This document shows positions 43,450 to 55,772 of a DNA stretch of 64,000 nucleotides, piece by piece. The DNA is from Candidatus Planktophila sp. (GTDB taxonomy: Bacteria; Actinomycetota; Actinomycetes; Nanopelagicales; Nanopelagicaceae). The notes beneath the pieces are model-generated. The model did no database searches and was not told the origin of the DNA. It saw only the letters and a list, made by a program, of their open reading frames with translations. The stretch covers positions 62,001-126,000 of the forward strand of contig JAUSFN010000026.1 in NCBI GenBank assembly GCA_030649935.1. The letters are read 5' to 3'. Numbering within the stretch: the stretch's first letter is position 1; each line of letters begins with the position of its first letter. Position numbers and translations under genes: made by a program.

Positions 43450-43983
43450 TTAGCGCTTATTTAAGACAAACTTCGCGCTAATCAAGCCCCCGATTAAACC
43501 TCCGAGATGGGCTTTCCAATCTACTCCGCCTAAGGCAAAGCCAATTACAAAATTGAGTCCGATGATCACATATATAGATCGAACCTCGGCACCGATTTTA
43601 TTTCCAACGATGACCATCGCTCCAAATAAACCAAAAATCGCGCCTGATGCGCCAACTGAATAACTGGTTGCTGATGCAAAATAGGCCGATGTTAGTGACC
43701 CTGTTAAGAGTGAGAAGAAGAAAATAATCAATAGTTTATTTTTTCCAAATGCATCTTCAATTGGATTTCCTAAAACCAGCAACGCATACATATTAAAACC
43801 TAGGTGCAGTAAACCTGCATGTGTTAATGCCACAGTAAATAATCTGTACCACTCATTGGTTGCTTTTAAATAATCAATGTTTGGTAAAACTAAATGTACT
43901 TCGATTTCTGGAATAATCATCTGCAGCAGGTATGCACCACAGATAACTGCGATTAAAGAATATGTTGCCGAACGTTTAAGCAA
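43450..43983 (-). CDS. Rhomboid-family intramembrane serine protease
   Basis: 177 aa, about six membrane helices, a small rhomboid. Motifs: [18 protein letters not shown] (H-x-x-x-x-H-x-x-x-N in helix 2), [13 protein letters not shown] with the catalytic Ser in GxSG, and [11 protein letters not shown] with the catalytic His. It cleaves membrane proteins within the bilayer. It overlaps the cyclophilin gene by 8 bp. Substrate unknown. Confidence 0.92.
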   Translation of the reverse strand: MLKRSATYSLIAVICGAYLLQMIIPEIEVHLVLPNIDYLKATNEWYRLFTVALTHAGLLHLGFNMYALLVLGNPIEDAFGKNKLLIIFFFSLLTGSLTSAYFASATSYSVGASGAIFGLFGAMVIVGNKIGAEVRSIYVIIGLNFVIGFALGGVDWKAHLGGLIGGLISAKFVLNKR

Positions 43984-44488
43984 TGGTGATGCTGTTGATC
44001 GTGATGTCGGTTACTGGTTTATCTTGCGCACCAGTCTTGGTTTTTCCGATTGCATCTACTACTGCCCGGCTAGCCGAATCCTTAACCTCACCGAAGATTG
44101 AATGCTTTCGGTTTAACCATGTTGTTGGTGCGGTTGTAATGAAGAACTGTGAACCATTGGTTCCCGGTCCTGAGTTGGCCATTGCTAGGATGTATGGGCG
44201 ATCAAAGACTAACTCTCCGTGGAATTCATCTGCGAAGCGGTAACCAGGACCGCCAGTTCCTTTACCAAGTGGATCTCCACCTTGAATCATGAAGCCTTCG
44301 ATGACGCGGTGAAAAATTGTTCCGTCATACAAATTAGCCTTTGTTGTTGAGCCGGTCTTTGGATCTGTCCACTCCTTGGCGCCGGTAGCTAACTCAACAA
44401 AGTTGGCAACGGTCTTAGGTGCATGGTTTGGGAATAGCTCAACGACTATGTCGCCGAGAGATGTGTGAAGGGTTGCGCTATTTGTCAT
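43976..44488 (-). CDS. ppiA: Cyclophilin-type peptidyl-prolyl cis-trans isomerase
   Basis: 170 aa. Cyclophilin core: [22 protein letters not shown] (catalytic Arg in FHRV), [19 protein letters not shown] and HSIFGEV. No signal peptide, so cytoplasmic. It assists protein folding by isomerising Xaa-Pro bonds. Found just after the tRNA genes in the gyrA neighbourhood, as in other actinobacteria. Confidence 0.96.
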   Translation of the reverse strand: MTNSATLHTSLGDIVVELFPNHAPKTVANFVELATGAKEWTDPKTGSTTKANLYDGTIFHRVIEGFMIQGGDPLGKGTGGPGYRFADEFHGELVFDRPYILAMANSGPGTNGSQFFITTAPTTWLNRKHSIFGEVKDSASRAVVDAIGKTKTGAQDKPVTDITINSITIA

Positions 44489-44489
44489 G

Positions 44490-44562
44490 TGGAGACCAGG
44501 GGAATCGAACCCCTAACCCCCGCCTTGCAAAGGCGGTGCTCTACCAATTGAGCTAGGTCCCC
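44490..44562 (-). tRNA. tRNA-Ala (anticodon UGC)
   Basis: 73-nt cloverleaf on the minus strand: acceptor GGGGACC/GGTCTCC (one G-U pair), anticodon stem CCGCC/GGCGG with loop TTTGCAA (anticodon TGC in DNA), T arm GGGG-TTCGATT-CCCC. Discriminator A; CCA is not encoded. It lies next to tRNA-Ile. Confidence 0.96.
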
Positions 44563-44575
44563 GTATTAGAACGGG

Positions 44576-44650
44576 TGGGCCTAGATGGACTCGAACCATC
44601 GACCTCTTCCTTATCAGGGAAGCGCTCTAACCAGGCTGAGCTATAGGCCC
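44576..44650 (-). tRNA. tRNA-Ile (anticodon GAU)
   Basis: 75-nt cloverleaf on the minus strand: acceptor GGGCCTA/TAGGCCC, anticodon stem CTTCC/GGAAG with loop CTGATAA (anticodon GAT in DNA), T arm GATGG-TTCGAGT-CCATC. Discriminator A. Together with tRNA-Ala it follows gyrA in the usual actinobacterial order. Confidence 0.95.
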
Positions 44651-44701
44651 GCATAAAAGATCACTCTTTAATGCAGAAGCGCAAGGTTACCTTGAACTTC
44701 G

Positions 44702-44725
44702 CTAACTCCCAAAATGGAGAGTTAG
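44702..44725 (-). terminator. Hairpin after gyrA, possible terminator
   Basis: CTAACTC and GAGTTAG pair (7 bp, then one mismatch and two further pairs) around an AAAAT loop, between the gyrA stop and tRNA-Ile. No U-tract follows, so it may be a transcript-stabilising or factor-assisted end. Confidence 0.4.
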
Positions 44726-44752
44726 GCCCTACAACTTCAGGTGTGAACCATA

Positions 44753-47247
44753 CTAAGTTTTCGGGGAAATCTCATCTTCACTATTTTTTGTCACTGATAC
44801 CAAGGTAACGCCTTCATCTAGATTGACTAAACGGACACCCATTGAATCTCGGCCGGTTTGACGAACCTGTGCAGCAGGTGTTCGCATTACTGTTCCCGCC
44901 GATGTGATGGCTAAAACCTCATCCTCATCACGCAATACAAGAGCGCTCACTAATAATCCACGTGAGCTTTCATCTATTTTGGCAGCTTTAATACCAATCC
45001 CGCCTCGTCCTTGTAGTCGATACTCATCAATTGGAGTTTTTTTACCGAAACCACCATCGGTTGCAGTAAAGACAAATGAGTGCGCTGCCAAGTCACTATT
45101 AATTCGAGCCATAGTTAATAATGAGTCCCCGCTTCGAAACTTCATACCGATAACACCACTAGTTGATCTACCCATTGGGCGCAATGATCCATCGTCTGCG
45201 GTAAATCGAAGTGACATTCCCTTTGTTGATACTAAGAGAAGTTCATCTTCTTTATTAATAAGTGATGCGCTAACAACTTCGTCATGTGGTTTTAATGAGA
45301 TCGCTATTAAGCCTCCAGTGCGAGGAGAGTCAAATTCAACAAGTGGAGTTTTCTTAATAAGTCCACTTTTCGTTGCTAGCACTAAGAATGGTGAGATTGT
45401 GTAATCTTTAAGCGCTAATACCTGTGCAATTTTTTCTTCGGGTTTGAAGGCCATTAAATTCGCTACGTGTTGCCCCCGTGCATCGCGTCCTGCATCTGGG
45501 AGTTCATGAACTTTTGCACGATAGACACGGCCTTGGTTAGTAAAAAACAACAACCAATCATGAGTTGATGCAACAAAGAAATGATCTACAACATCATCTT
45601 CTTTTAATGCGGCCCCTTTTACGCCGCGGCCTCCACGTCGTTGCGATCGGTAGAGATCTGCCATTGTGCGCTTGGAATAACCACCTCGAGTAATCGTTAC
45701 GACCACATCTTGATTTGGAATTAAATCTTCGGCGCTAAAGTCACCCTCGCTGGCTACAATCTGCGTGCGACGCTCATCTCCATATTTAGTAACGAGCTCT
45801 ATGAGCTCACTTTTGACTATTCCACGCTGTTTATCTGTGCTCGCCAAGATTGCATTTAATTCAACGATGTCGGACATCAAAGCGTCATATTCATCATTAA
45901 TTTTTTGTCGCTCCAGAGCAGCAATACGGCGAAGTTGCATATCCAAAATTGCATTAGCTTGAATCTCATCAACATCCAGCAACTTCATTAAACCTGTTCG
46001 TGCCTCTTCAGGAGTTGTAGAGGCACGGATTAATGCGATTACGGCGTCGAGGGCATCGAGGGCTTTTAGATAACCCTGCAAGATGTGTGCTCGGCGCTCC
46101 TTTTCAGCTAAACGGAACTTGGTACGGCGAACGATTACTTCGACTTGGTGTTCAATGTAATAACGAATAAATTCATCAAGGCGTAGTGTTCGTGGAACAC
46201 CATCGACGAGTGCCAACATGTTAGCGCCAAAAGTATCCTGTAATTGGGTGTGTTTATATAAGTTGTTAAGAATCACTTTAGGAATTGCGCTATTTTGCAA
46301 AACAACTACTAAGCGTTGACCTAATCGCTCATTGCCTTCGTCGCGTACATCGGCAATACCTTTAATTTTTCCATCTTTGACTAACTCCGCTATTTTAAGC
46401 GCTAGGTTGTCGGGGTTAACTTGATATGGTAATTCGCTAATAACTAAACATGTGCGTTTATTAATCTCTTCAACTTGCACGACTGCACGCATTGTGATCG
46501 ATCCCCGACCTGTGCGATAAGCATCTTCTATTCCACCACGGCCAACAATGAGTGCTTTCGTTGGAAAATCTGGTCCCTTAACTATTTTCAAAAGTTCATT
46601 AAGAAGCTCTTCTGGTTTTAATTCTGGGTGTTCAAGTGTGTACACAACTGCTTCACCGATTTCGCGTAAGTTGTGTGGGGGGATATTAGTAGCCATTCCT
46701 ACAGCGATTCCCGCACTTCCGTTAACTAAGAGGTTTGGAAATCGTGACGGTAAAACAGTTGGCTCTTGTGATCGACCATCGTAGTTAGGTACGAAGTTGA
46801 CGGTATCTTCATCGATATCGCGCATCATCTCCATAGCTATGTGAGATAAACGGGCCTCGGTATAGCGCATTGCCGCTGCTGGATCGTTGCCGGGTGAGCC
46901 AAAGTTGCCATTGCCATCGATCAATAAATACCGAAGCGACCAATGTTGAGCGAGGCGGACAACTGAGTCATAAATAGCAGTATCGCCATGTGGGTGGTAA
47001 TTACCCATAACATCACCGACGATACGTGAGGATTTGTAGTAACCCTTATCTGGGCGATAACCCGCGTCATACATCGCGTACAAGACGCGGCGGTGTACAG
47101 GTTTTAATCCATCACGCACATCAGGAAGTGCCCGACCAACAATGACCGACATCGCATAGTCAAGATATGAACGCGCCATCTCCACTTGTAGGTCGACGGT
47201 TTCAATTTTGTCGAAGGACTGTAAATTCTTTGGGTTTAATTCATCCA

Positions 47248-47248
<1 letters not shown>
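44753..47248 (-). CDS. gyrA: DNA gyrase subunit A
   Basis: 831 aa from GTG 47248, which shares its G with the TAG stop of gyrB. Breakage-reunion domain: [21 protein letters not shown], the quinolone-determining region with catalytic Tyr in [12 protein letters not shown]. GyrA-box in the C-terminal beta-pinwheel: [10 protein letters not shown]. It cuts and rejoins DNA as A2B2 with GyrB to introduce negative supercoils. Normal length. Followed by the tRNA-Ile gene. Confidence 0.98.
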
Positions 47249-49236
<1,988 letters not shown>

Positions 49237-49369
49237 TTATAAAGGCGTCTGGAGGGGATAATCCCATCTGCAAGGCTTCATCATATACGTAAAGGCGAGG
49301 GGGAAATACCCGAAAAAGGGGCTCTATGTGGGTATAGACGAGCGTTGAGCTCTTTGGTGAGGGTGCCTA

Positions 49370-49828
49370 TTAGCCGTATGTATCTCTTGGGCCTCTAGCG
49401 TTGCGAATTGTTCGAATCCCTTTTTTCCACGTGGGTCTGTGAGGGCCTATAAATATCAGTTTTTCAACCGTGGCACCTGCTGGATCCCTCTGGATTGTGG
49501 TCAATAGTTCGGTTGCTACCAAAGATAGTTGAACGGCCCAGGCCGTGGATGAGCTTTGAATGGTTAGCACCCCATTTGAAATAGAGATAGGTGTTGCGTG
49601 TTGACTGATCTCAACGCCAACAATCTGGGGCCATGTAATAAATAAATTTCCTTCAGCTAATCCACTGTCCCACTCTCGCTCTGTGATGAGATTATTTAGA
49701 ACTCCGCCAATTAACTCTGGATCACCAGGCTCTCCGACGCGTCGAGTAGGCGCGGGAGTATTTTTCTTTCGGGTCGCCCCTGTTTTAAAGCTATTAAACA
49801 AATCAAGAGCTAAATCTCGTTTACCCAT
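49370..49828 (-). CDS. DciA-like (DUF721) replication helicase-loader domain protein
   Basis: 152 aa. The second half carries the DUF721 pattern (WPQIVGVEISQHATPISISNGVLTIQSSSTAWAVQLSL), the DciA KH-like fold; the N terminus is basic and low-complexity. DciA proteins load DnaB helicase where DnaC/DnaI is missing. It overlaps recF by 1 bp in the classical dnaN-recF-DUF721-gyrB order of actinobacteria. 151 bp separate its stop from the gyrB start. Confidence 0.88.
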   Translation of the reverse strand: MGKRDLALDLFNSFKTGATRKKNTPAPTRRVGEPGDPELIGGVLNNLITEREWDSGLAEGNLFITWPQIVGVEISQHATPISISNGVLTIQSSSTAWAVQLSLVATELLTTIQRDPAGATVEKLIFIGPHRPTWKKGIRTIRNARGPRDTYG

Positions 49829-50922
49829 TAACTTTTACCTTTCTTTACTAATCCTGGTGTTATATAAAATCGATGGGTTAACAACTCAGATGGTAAATCG
49901 ATTTCAACTGCTGCAGTAATAATAGTTTGTTCTGCAATTGTGGTCGCTGACATTAATTGAACTCTTCTTGAAGTATCAAGCTCAGCAAAGACATCATCTA
50001 AAATCAAAATGGGTTCTGAGCCCTCGCTTTTAAGCAAGTTGAATGAGCCAATTCGTAAAGATATCGCTATAGACCATGATTCCCCGTGGCTGGCATATCC
50101 TTTTGCTGGAAACTCTCCGAGTTGTAAATGTAAATCGTCTCGGTGCGGACCAATTAAAGAAACCCCTCGTTCTATCTCTTGATAAGCAACCTCTTCTAAA
50201 CGTTGTGATAAAACAGAAACATTGTTCTCAACATTATTACTAAGACCCTCCGTGCCACTTTTGTAGGAAATTGAGGCGGATTTAACTTCATTTAAATTAG
50301 CGTAGTTTTTGGCGACCCAAGGATTAAGTACTTCAATAAGTGCGATTCTTTCCGCTGTCAACTGAGCGCCGAATTTAATTAATTGTTCATTCCAAGAAAT
50401 AAGAGCGTTAGTTGATGCGCGAGTTTTTAGTAATGCGTTTCTCTGTTTAACCACACGTTCGTAATCTGAGATAACACCGGCTAAACGAGGTGAGCGAGTT
50501 ATCAGTAATCGATCTAAAAAATCACGTCTTATTCCTGGTTCACCTCGAACTAAATCTAGATCTTCAGGTGAAAAATAAACAACTTGGCAAGCGCCTAAAA
50601 TATCTCTTTGGCTTCGGGTTGGATTGGAATTTATCTGCGCACGGTTGGCTTTTCCGCTGTTTATTTCTAAATCAACCTGCAAAATTCTTTCATCTCTTTC
50701 AATCTCGGCGCGAATAATCGCTTGTGATGCGCCTAAAGTGATAAGTGGTGTGTTGTTTGAAACTCTATGTGAGGATAGAAATGAGAGGTAAATCAAAGCT
50801 TCTGCAATATTAGTTTTTCCAGAACCGTTGTCTCCAATAAAGGTTGTAACTCCTGGCGGGAGCTCCAACTCTAAAAAAGAGTATGAGCGGAAGTTGGTTA
50901 ACTCCAACTTATTTATACGCAT
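49828..50922 (-). CDS. recF: DNA replication and repair protein RecF
   Basis: 364 aa SMC-like ATPase: Walker A FIGDNGSGKTNIAEAL, QRDILGACQVVYFSPEDLDLVRGEPGIRRDFLDR, signature-like HGESWSIAISLRIG, and Walker B PILILDDVFAELD. It loads RecA at gaps with RecO/RecR. ATG 50922 is 14 bp after the dnaN stop. It overlaps the DUF721 gene. Confidence 0.97.
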   Translation of the reverse strand: MRINKLELTNFRSYSFLELELPPGVTTFIGDNGSGKTNIAEALIYLSFLSSHRVSNNTPLITLGASQAIIRAEIERDERILQVDLEINSGKANRAQINSNPTRSQRDILGACQVVYFSPEDLDLVRGEPGIRRDFLDRLLITRSPRLAGVISDYERVVKQRNALLKTRASTNALISWNEQLIKFGAQLTAERIALIEVLNPWVAKNYANLNEVKSASISYKSGTEGLSNNVENNVSVLSQRLEEVAYQEIERGVSLIGPHRDDLHLQLGEFPAKGYASHGESWSIAISLRIGSFNLLKSEGSEPILILDDVFAELDTSRRVQLMSATTIAEQTIITAAVEIDLPSELLTHRFYITPGLVKKGKS

Positions 50923-50936
50923 ATAAAACTCTGTGT

Positions 50937-52067
50937 TTAAGAGGCGTAGCGCATAGGCATTAACAAATATCGATAATTTTCAATCAGTGCGCCATCCTTA
51001 TCGCTCTTACCCATTAAAATCGCTGGTTTGTTCGCTCCGGTAAATGAGATTTGAACAAATTTTGTCCCCACTGCATTCAAACCGTCGGCTAGAAATGTTG
51101 GGTTAAAAGCTATAGATATAGCCTCTCCCGTTAACAGGATTTCAATAACCTCGGTGGCTTGAGCTTCTTCACCTGCGCCGGCCTCTAATGAGAGTGAGTT
51201 GTTATTAAAATCTAGGCGAAGAGGAACGGTTTTGTCTGTAACTAGAGCTACTCGTTTCACAGAATCTAGAAGTGTTGCTACATCAATAACTGCCGTCGTT
51301 GTAACTTCCTGTGGGAGTAAGTGTCGATAAGGGGGGAAGGTGCCATCCAACATGCGAGATGTCATTGTTTTACCGTTGCTTGCAAAACCCGCTAATCGAT
51401 CATTGCTTGTGTTTGGAGCGAATGATACTGAAACGTTTTTAGTTCCGGTTAAAGATTTTGCCGCTTCGGCGATTGTTCGTGCCCGCAAAAGTGCAGTTGT
51501 GGAAAAGTTTGGTGTTGTTGGATCCCATTCAATCTCCCTAACTGCTAGTCGATATCTATCGGTTGCAGCTAAAACCACGGTTTCGGCGTTAACGTCAATA
51601 TGTACACCTGTTAGTGTTGGAAGTGAATCATCTCTCCCCGCCGCAATAGCTACTTGAGCAACTGCCACCGCAAAAACATCACTAGCTATAACCCCTGTCG
51701 TGTCCGGTAACTCTGGAAGGTTTGGATACTCCTCCACTGACAGGGTTGGAAGTGTGAATTTCGCACTCCCACACGTTACTAAAACGCGAGTTCCTTCGAG
51801 TACAAATGAGATTGGTTTACTTGGTAAAGAGCGTGAAATTTCCGCTAGTAGCCTTCCCGGTACTAATACCTTCCCGCTCTCTTTAATCTCTGCGTGAAAG
51901 TGCGATTTACTGGCCGTCTCTAAATCCGAAGCGGACAAATAAACTTGATCACCCGTTGCATCGATAACAATGCCCAATAACTCTGTTTTTATAGGTCTGG
52001 CTGAAAGGCTCCTTGATACCCAGTTAACCCCATCAACTAAAACAGACTGCTCAACGGTGAACTTCAT
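50937..52067 (-). CDS. dnaN: DNA polymerase III beta subunit (sliding clamp)
   Basis: 376 aa from ATG 52067, which follows GGAG; the ATG at 52079 would add four residues. Three clamp domains are apparent; recognisable parts are VPGRLLAEISRSLP, LPTLTGVHIDVNAETVVLAATDRYRLAVRE, and the C-terminal LLMPMRYAS, typical of the beta clamp. It tethers polymerases at the fork. It sits beside the oriC region. Confidence 0.97.
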   Translation of the reverse strand: MKFTVEQSVLVDGVNWVSRSLSARPIKTELLGIVIDATGDQVYLSASDLETASKSHFHAEIKESGKVLVPGRLLAEISRSLPSKPISFVLEGTRVLVTCGSAKFTLPTLSVEEYPNLPELPDTTGVIASDVFAVAVAQVAIAAGRDDSLPTLTGVHIDVNAETVVLAATDRYRLAVREIEWDPTTPNFSTTALLRARTIAEAAKSLTGTKNVSVSFAPNTSNDRLAGFASNGKTMTSRMLDGTFPPYRHLLPQEVTTTAVIDVATLLDSVKRVALVTDKTVPLRLDFNNNSLSLEAGAGEEAQATEVIEILLTGEAISIAFNPTFLADGLNAVGTKFVQISFTGANKPAILMGKSDKDGALIENYRYLLMPMRYAS

Positions 52068-52379
52068 GGTGCGCTCCAATTCAGTGAAAGGTTCGTTTCA
52101 CATCCAGATCTATATATATAAAGGTAGTCGTAGTAACCACCAGGTTTTACTGTGGAGAAAATATAAACTCCCTGCTCACAACGGAGTGTGGGGAGGGATA
52201 AGATGTGGAGAAAAAAGTGAAAATTGTGGATAACTCGTGCAAACATAGGCCTAAACACCTTGCCTCTCTATAGAACCGTTTGTGTTACCCACACTAATAA
52301 TGAAAAACCCCACAATTATCCACAACTTATCCACAGCTGGGGGCAAGTCCGAGAGGGAGAATACGGACCCTTGCAGCAG
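52068..52379. other. Probable oriC, dnaN-dnaA intergenic region
   Basis: 312 bp without a gene. It holds perfect DnaA boxes at 52225-52233 (TGTGGATAA), 52316-52324 and 52327-52335 (TTATCCACA), the last two starting 11 bp apart. Near-matches with one change lie at 52151-52159 and 52204-52212 (TGTGGAGAA) and 52285-52293 (TTACCCACA). An A/T-only run (TATATATATAAA) at 52111-52122 next to dnaN could be the unwinding element. This is the normal site of oriC in actinobacteria. Confidence 0.85.
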
Positions 52380-53786
52380 TCATCTCGCCTGCTGCTTAAT
52401 CCTATTAGTGAGCTCAGTGACCTGGTTATAGATCGATCTACGCTCAGCCATCAATTGACGGATCTTGCGGTCGGCATGCATAACCGTTGTATGGTCACGC
52501 CCACCGAATGTTTGGCCGATCTTTGGCAACGAGAGCTCCGTTAACTCGCGGCATAAATACATCGCTATCTGTCGGGCATTAACCAGTACTCGAGAGCGAG
52601 AAGTCCCACACAAATCATCAATCGTGAGGGAGAAATAGACTGCGGTTTGAGCCATGATCGTGGCTCCCGTTATCTCTGGATTTCCTTCATTAGGGATCAA
52701 ATCCTTTAAAACAATCTCAGCTAAAGAGAGATCAACACTCTGACGGTTAAGGGAGGCAAAAGCCGTCACACGGATCAGCGCACCCTCTAACTCGCGGATG
52801 TTAGTTGAGATTTTACTCGCAATGTACTCCAGAACATCATCGGGGGCGTTTAATTTATCTTGCGCAGCCTTCTTTCGAAGGATAGCGATACGTGTCTCCA
52901 GCTCAGGCGGCTGAATGTCAGTGATTAAACCCCACTCAAACCTACTCCTCAATCGATCTTCTAAAGTAGTCAACTGTTTTGGAGGGCGATCACTCGATAT
53001 AACTATTTGTTTATTTGCATTGTACAAAGTATTAAAAGTGTGAAAAAACTCTTCTTGTGTCCGCTCTTTGTTTTCCAAAAATTGAATATCATCAACAATT
53101 AAAACATCAAGATCACGATACCGGCGCTGGAATGCCGATGCTTTATCATCTCGAATAGAGTTAATAAAGTCGTTTGTAAACTCCTCAGAAGATACGTATC
53201 GAACTCTCACATTTCCATACAACTCTTTAGTGTAAGCTCCAATAGCGTGCAGGAGGTGGGTTTTACCTAATCCTGACTCCCCATAAATAAATAATGGGTT
53301 GTAAGCCTTAGCTGGCGCTTCAGCAACTGCAACCGCCGCAGCATGTGCAAAACGATTGGAAGAACCAACAACAAATTTCTCAAATGTGTATCGTGGATTG
53401 AGTTGGGACAGCTCCCCGGTCTGCATTTTTTGTCCTGACGCATCATCGCGACCAGTACCCACTTTCGGTGCGAGAAATTCAATATCAACTTCAGGCATGG
53501 GTAGAGAAGATGTTTCTAGAGTTTCATCAACTGTCACCGCGATGTTGATTTTTTCACCAAGTTCACGCGTTAGGAATTCACTAACAGCTCCACGTAAACG
53601 ACTCTCTAAGACATCTTTAGCAAAGAGATTTGGGGTGGCGACTAAGAGGGTTGTTTGATCACTGTTGTGCAGTAGGCCTAAAGGCTTTGATAGCTGAAGA
53701 AAGGCGCGGTGTTGAGGTGCATCTAGGGCGACCTCTTCAATAACCCGCCCCCATAAAGCGCTGAGCTCTATCCCTTTAACGTCCAC
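52380..53786 (-). CDS. dnaA: Chromosomal replication initiator protein DnaA
   Basis: 468 aa from GTG 53786, which follows GAGAGG; the reading frame opens earlier, through DnaA boxes, but that part is not conserved. AAA+ domain: [39 protein letters not shown], and SSDRPPKQL. Domain [14 protein letters not shown] pattern (here [16 protein letters not shown]), which binds TTATCCACA. Domain II is short. It unwinds oriC and loads helicase. Confidence 0.98.
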   Translation of the reverse strand: MDVKGIELSALWGRVIEEVALDAPQHRAFLQLSKPLGLLHNSDQTTLLVATPNLFAKDVLESRLRGAVSEFLTRELGEKINIAVTVDETLETSSLPMPEVDIEFLAPKVGTGRDDASGQKMQTGELSQLNPRYTFEKFVVGSSNRFAHAAAVAVAEAPAKAYNPLFIYGESGLGKTHLLHAIGAYTKELYGNVRVRYVSSEEFTNDFINSIRDDKASAFQRRYRDLDVLIVDDIQFLENKERTQEEFFHTFNTLYNANKQIVISSDRPPKQLTTLEDRLRSRFEWGLITDIQPPELETRIAILRKKAAQDKLNAPDDVLEYIASKISTNIRELEGALIRVTAFASLNRQSVDLSLAEIVLKDLIPNEGNPEITGATIMAQTAVYFSLTIDDLCGTSRSRVLVNARQIAMYLCRELTELSLPKIGQTFGGRDHTTVMHADRKIRQLMAERRSIYNQVTELTNRIKQQAR

Positions 53787-53800
53787 ACGAGACCTCTCTG

Positions 53801-53983
53801 ATATCCACAGGGTTATCCACAACCTGTGGTCTAAACCTCAGGTTGAGCCCTAAAAACTCCCTAAACCAGGAAAACCTGTGGAGAGAGATGAAAAGTAGAG
53901 CGAAAAGGTAAAAATAGCAACTAGTTATCCACAGCACAAGAGCTGGTTTTTGGGTGGAGTTGAGTTTGACCGGCTTATCCCCA
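53801..53983. promoter_or_regulatory. DnaA boxes between dnaA and rpmH
   Basis: Perfect TTATCCACA at 53813-53821 and 53925-53933, with one-mismatch sites at 53801-53809 (ATATCCACA) and 53975-53983 (TTATCCCCA). The first pair lies just upstream of the dnaA GTG and probably autoregulates dnaA; the whole block may also be part of a bipartite origin. Confidence 0.75.
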
Positions 53984-53995
53984 GACCTCTACCGT
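53966..53995 (+). promoter_or_regulatory. Possible rpmH operon promoter
   Basis: TTGACC at 53966-53971 and TACCGT at 53990-53995 are 18 bp apart, 62 bp ahead of the rpmH ATG. The spacer carries a DnaA-box-like TTATCCCCA, which could link ribosomal-protein/RNase P expression to DnaA. No direct evidence of use. Confidence 0.4.
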
Positions 53996-54056
53996 TACAC
54001 CCTCGCTTCCCCCGTATTTTTGACCGCACAACTTTTATGTTTTTTAGGAGCCTCAC

Positions 54057-54194
54057 ATGACAAAACGTACCTTTCAACCTAATACTCGGCGTCGCGCCAA
54101 GAAGCATGGCTTCCGCGCCCGCATGGCAACTCGCGCAGGTCGCGCCGTTCTTGCCGCACGCCGCGTCAAAGGTCGCGCTCGACTTTCGGCATAA
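54057..54194 (+). CDS. rpmH: 50S ribosomal protein L34
   Basis: 45 aa, rich in Arg and Lys; [19 protein letters not shown] then [18 protein letters not shown] is the universal L34 pattern. ATG 54057 follows TTTTTAGGAG. First gene of the rpmH-rnpA-yidD-yidC-jag-rsmG-parA-parB run that leads away from oriC. Confidence 0.97.
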   Translation: MTKRTFQPNTRRRAKKHGFRARMATRAGRAVLAARRVKGRARLSA

Positions 54195-54215
54195 GGTTCT
54201 TTAAGACAGATTCTG

Positions 54216-54572
54216 GTGCTAGCTAAAACTGCACGGCTTACCGAGAGCGGAGATTTCGCCCGCGCAACAAAAACCGGTCTTCGATGTTCTACGACGAACT
54301 TTGTCGGTTACTTGTATATCAACGCGACTTCTACCGAACCTGCCCGAGCAGGATTGATTATTAGTAAATCTGTGGGTGGGTCAGTAGTACGTCACCGGCT
54401 AGCACGAAAAATCCGACATTGCTTGCACGACCAATACGCACAACTCCCCGCTGGAAGCTTGTTAGTCATTAAAGGCTTAAATAAGTCGGCAACTGCGAAC
54501 TGCCAAATTGAAATTAGTGAAGTTGTTAGTTTATTAGTGAAAAAAACACATGAACGAGCGAGCAAGAAGTGA
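54216..54572 (+). CDS. rnpA: Ribonuclease P protein component
   Basis: 118 aa from GTG 54216. Conserved features: [17 protein letters not shown] at the N terminus, [30 protein letters not shown], corresponding to the RNR-type RNA-binding helix (here with altered residues), and a basic C terminus. It assists the RNase P RNA in tRNA 5' processing. Overlaps yidD by 4 bp. Confidence 0.95.
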   Translation: MLAKTARLTESGDFARATKTGLRCSTTNFVGYLYINATSTEPARAGLIISKSVGGSVVRHRLARKIRHCLHDQYAQLPAGSLLVIKGLNKSATANCQIEISEVVSLLVKKTHERASKK

Positions 54573-54793
54573 GAAAGCTTTTAACCGCCCCAATTAAATT
54601 TTACCAAAAATGGATTTCGCCAATGTTTGCTCCGAGATGTAAGTACTACCCATCGTGTTCAAGCTATGCAGTGTCAGCAATAGAAACGTACGGAATCAAA
54701 GGAGTTGCAATGAGCGCGTGGCGTTTAGTGCGGTGTAATCCATGGTCTTACGGCGGCGTTGACTACGCAGTTAAAGAGAAGGTTGGAGTTTAA
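54569..54793 (+). CDS. yidD: Membrane protein insertion efficiency factor YidD
   Basis: 74 aa from GTG 54569. The YidD signature is complete: [32 protein letters not shown], and [16 protein letters not shown]. It has a single amphipathic/membrane-associated N-terminal segment and aids YidC. Overlaps rnpA and is 3 bp before yidC. Confidence 0.96.
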   Translation: MRKLLTAPIKFYQKWISPMFAPRCKYYPSCSSYAVSAIETYGIKGVAMSAWRLVRCNPWSYGGVDYAVKEKVGV

Positions 54794-54796
54794 TAC

Positions 54797-55702
54797 ATGG
54801 ATAGCATCCTAAAACCCTTATATATCGCTGTTTCTTGGGTGATTGTCACACTCCATGACCTACTCTCTCCAATTTTTGGTACAGATAGCGGAGTCTCATG
54901 GTCACTCGCGATCGTGGGTCTTGTGATTCTCATCCGAATTATTTTGATCCCACTCTTCGTTAAGCAAATTAAAAGTCAACGAGCACTAACTGCGCTTCAA
55001 CCACACATGAAAGAGATTCAAAAGAAATACAAAGATGATCGCCAAAAACAATCTGAAGAGATGATGAAGCTTTACAAGGAGCACAAGACCAATCCGCTTG
55101 CATCATGTTTTCCAATTCTTGCCCAAGCGCCGATCTTTTTTGCACTATTCACAGTTCTAAATGGAATTGGTAAAAATCCACCAGTAAAACACGGCGTACT
55201 CACACAAGAGGATGTAGTCAGTGCGGCAGCCGCTAAATTCTTTGGTGCTCCAATCTCTCAAACTTTTCTTGGCACCGACATCACAACAGTTAAAGTGGTT
55301 ACAGTTATTTTGATTGCATTCATGTCGCTAACAACTTTCACCACCCAACGACAGTTGATGTTAAAAGGCATGCCAAAAATGGATTCCAGTAATAATATGA
55401 TGCTGCAACAACAAAAAATTATGTTGTATGCATTCCCAGTAATTTTTGCAATCTCAGGAGTGAACTTTCCTATTGGGGTTTTAATTTATTGGTCGACGAC
55501 AAATCTTTGGACATGGGGGCAACAGTTCTATGTCATTAAACGAAACCCAACGCCTGGATCTCCGGCCTATGAAGAGCTCCAAAAGAAGAAAATTAAAAAA
55601 ACCGGAGTTACCCCAATCCCTGAAGCTGAAGTTATTGAGCCAACTGAGGAGCTCAAAGGTCAAAGAAATCAACCAAAAAAGAAGAAAAAGAAGAATAAAT
55701 AG
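54797..55702 (+). CDS. yidC: Membrane protein insertase YidC
   Basis: 301 aa, Gram-positive-type YidC with five membrane helices by eye: the YidC_Oxa1 core has LVILIRIILIPLFVKQIKSQRA with the conserved Arg in the hydrophilic groove, SCFPILAQAPIFFALFTVLNGI, and FPIGVLIYWSTTNLWTWGQQ. The C terminus is strongly basic (QRNQPKKKKKKNK), which helps bind ribosomes. It inserts membrane proteins alone or with SecYEG. Confidence 0.97.
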   Translation: MDSILKPLYIAVSWVIVTLHDLLSPIFGTDSGVSWSLAIVGLVILIRIILIPLFVKQIKSQRALTALQPHMKEIQKKYKDDRQKQSEEMMKLYKEHKTNPLASCFPILAQAPIFFALFTVLNGIGKNPPVKHGVLTQEDVVSAAAAKFFGAPISQTFLGTDITTVKVVTVILIAFMSLTTFTTQRQLMLKGMPKMDSSNNMMLQQQKIMLYAFPVIFAISGVNFPIGVLIYWSTTNLWTWGQQFYVIKRNPTPGSPAYEELQKKKIKKTGVTPIPEAEVIEPTEELKGQRNQPKKKKKKNK

Positions 55703-55772
55703 ATATCAGTCTAATTAGGACAAATCACCCCAATATATATTAATTTACAACAAACCCGACAGGGAGAGCACA

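Noticed and set aside
44904-45404. 166-aa open frame opposite gyrA
   Set aside because: Antisense shadow of a highly conserved gene; composition is Ser/Pro/Arg-rich without family features.
53787-53822. Longer DnaA from TTG at 53822
   Set aside because: The added codons read through two DnaA boxes and have no conserved residues; GTG 53786 has a good ribosome site.
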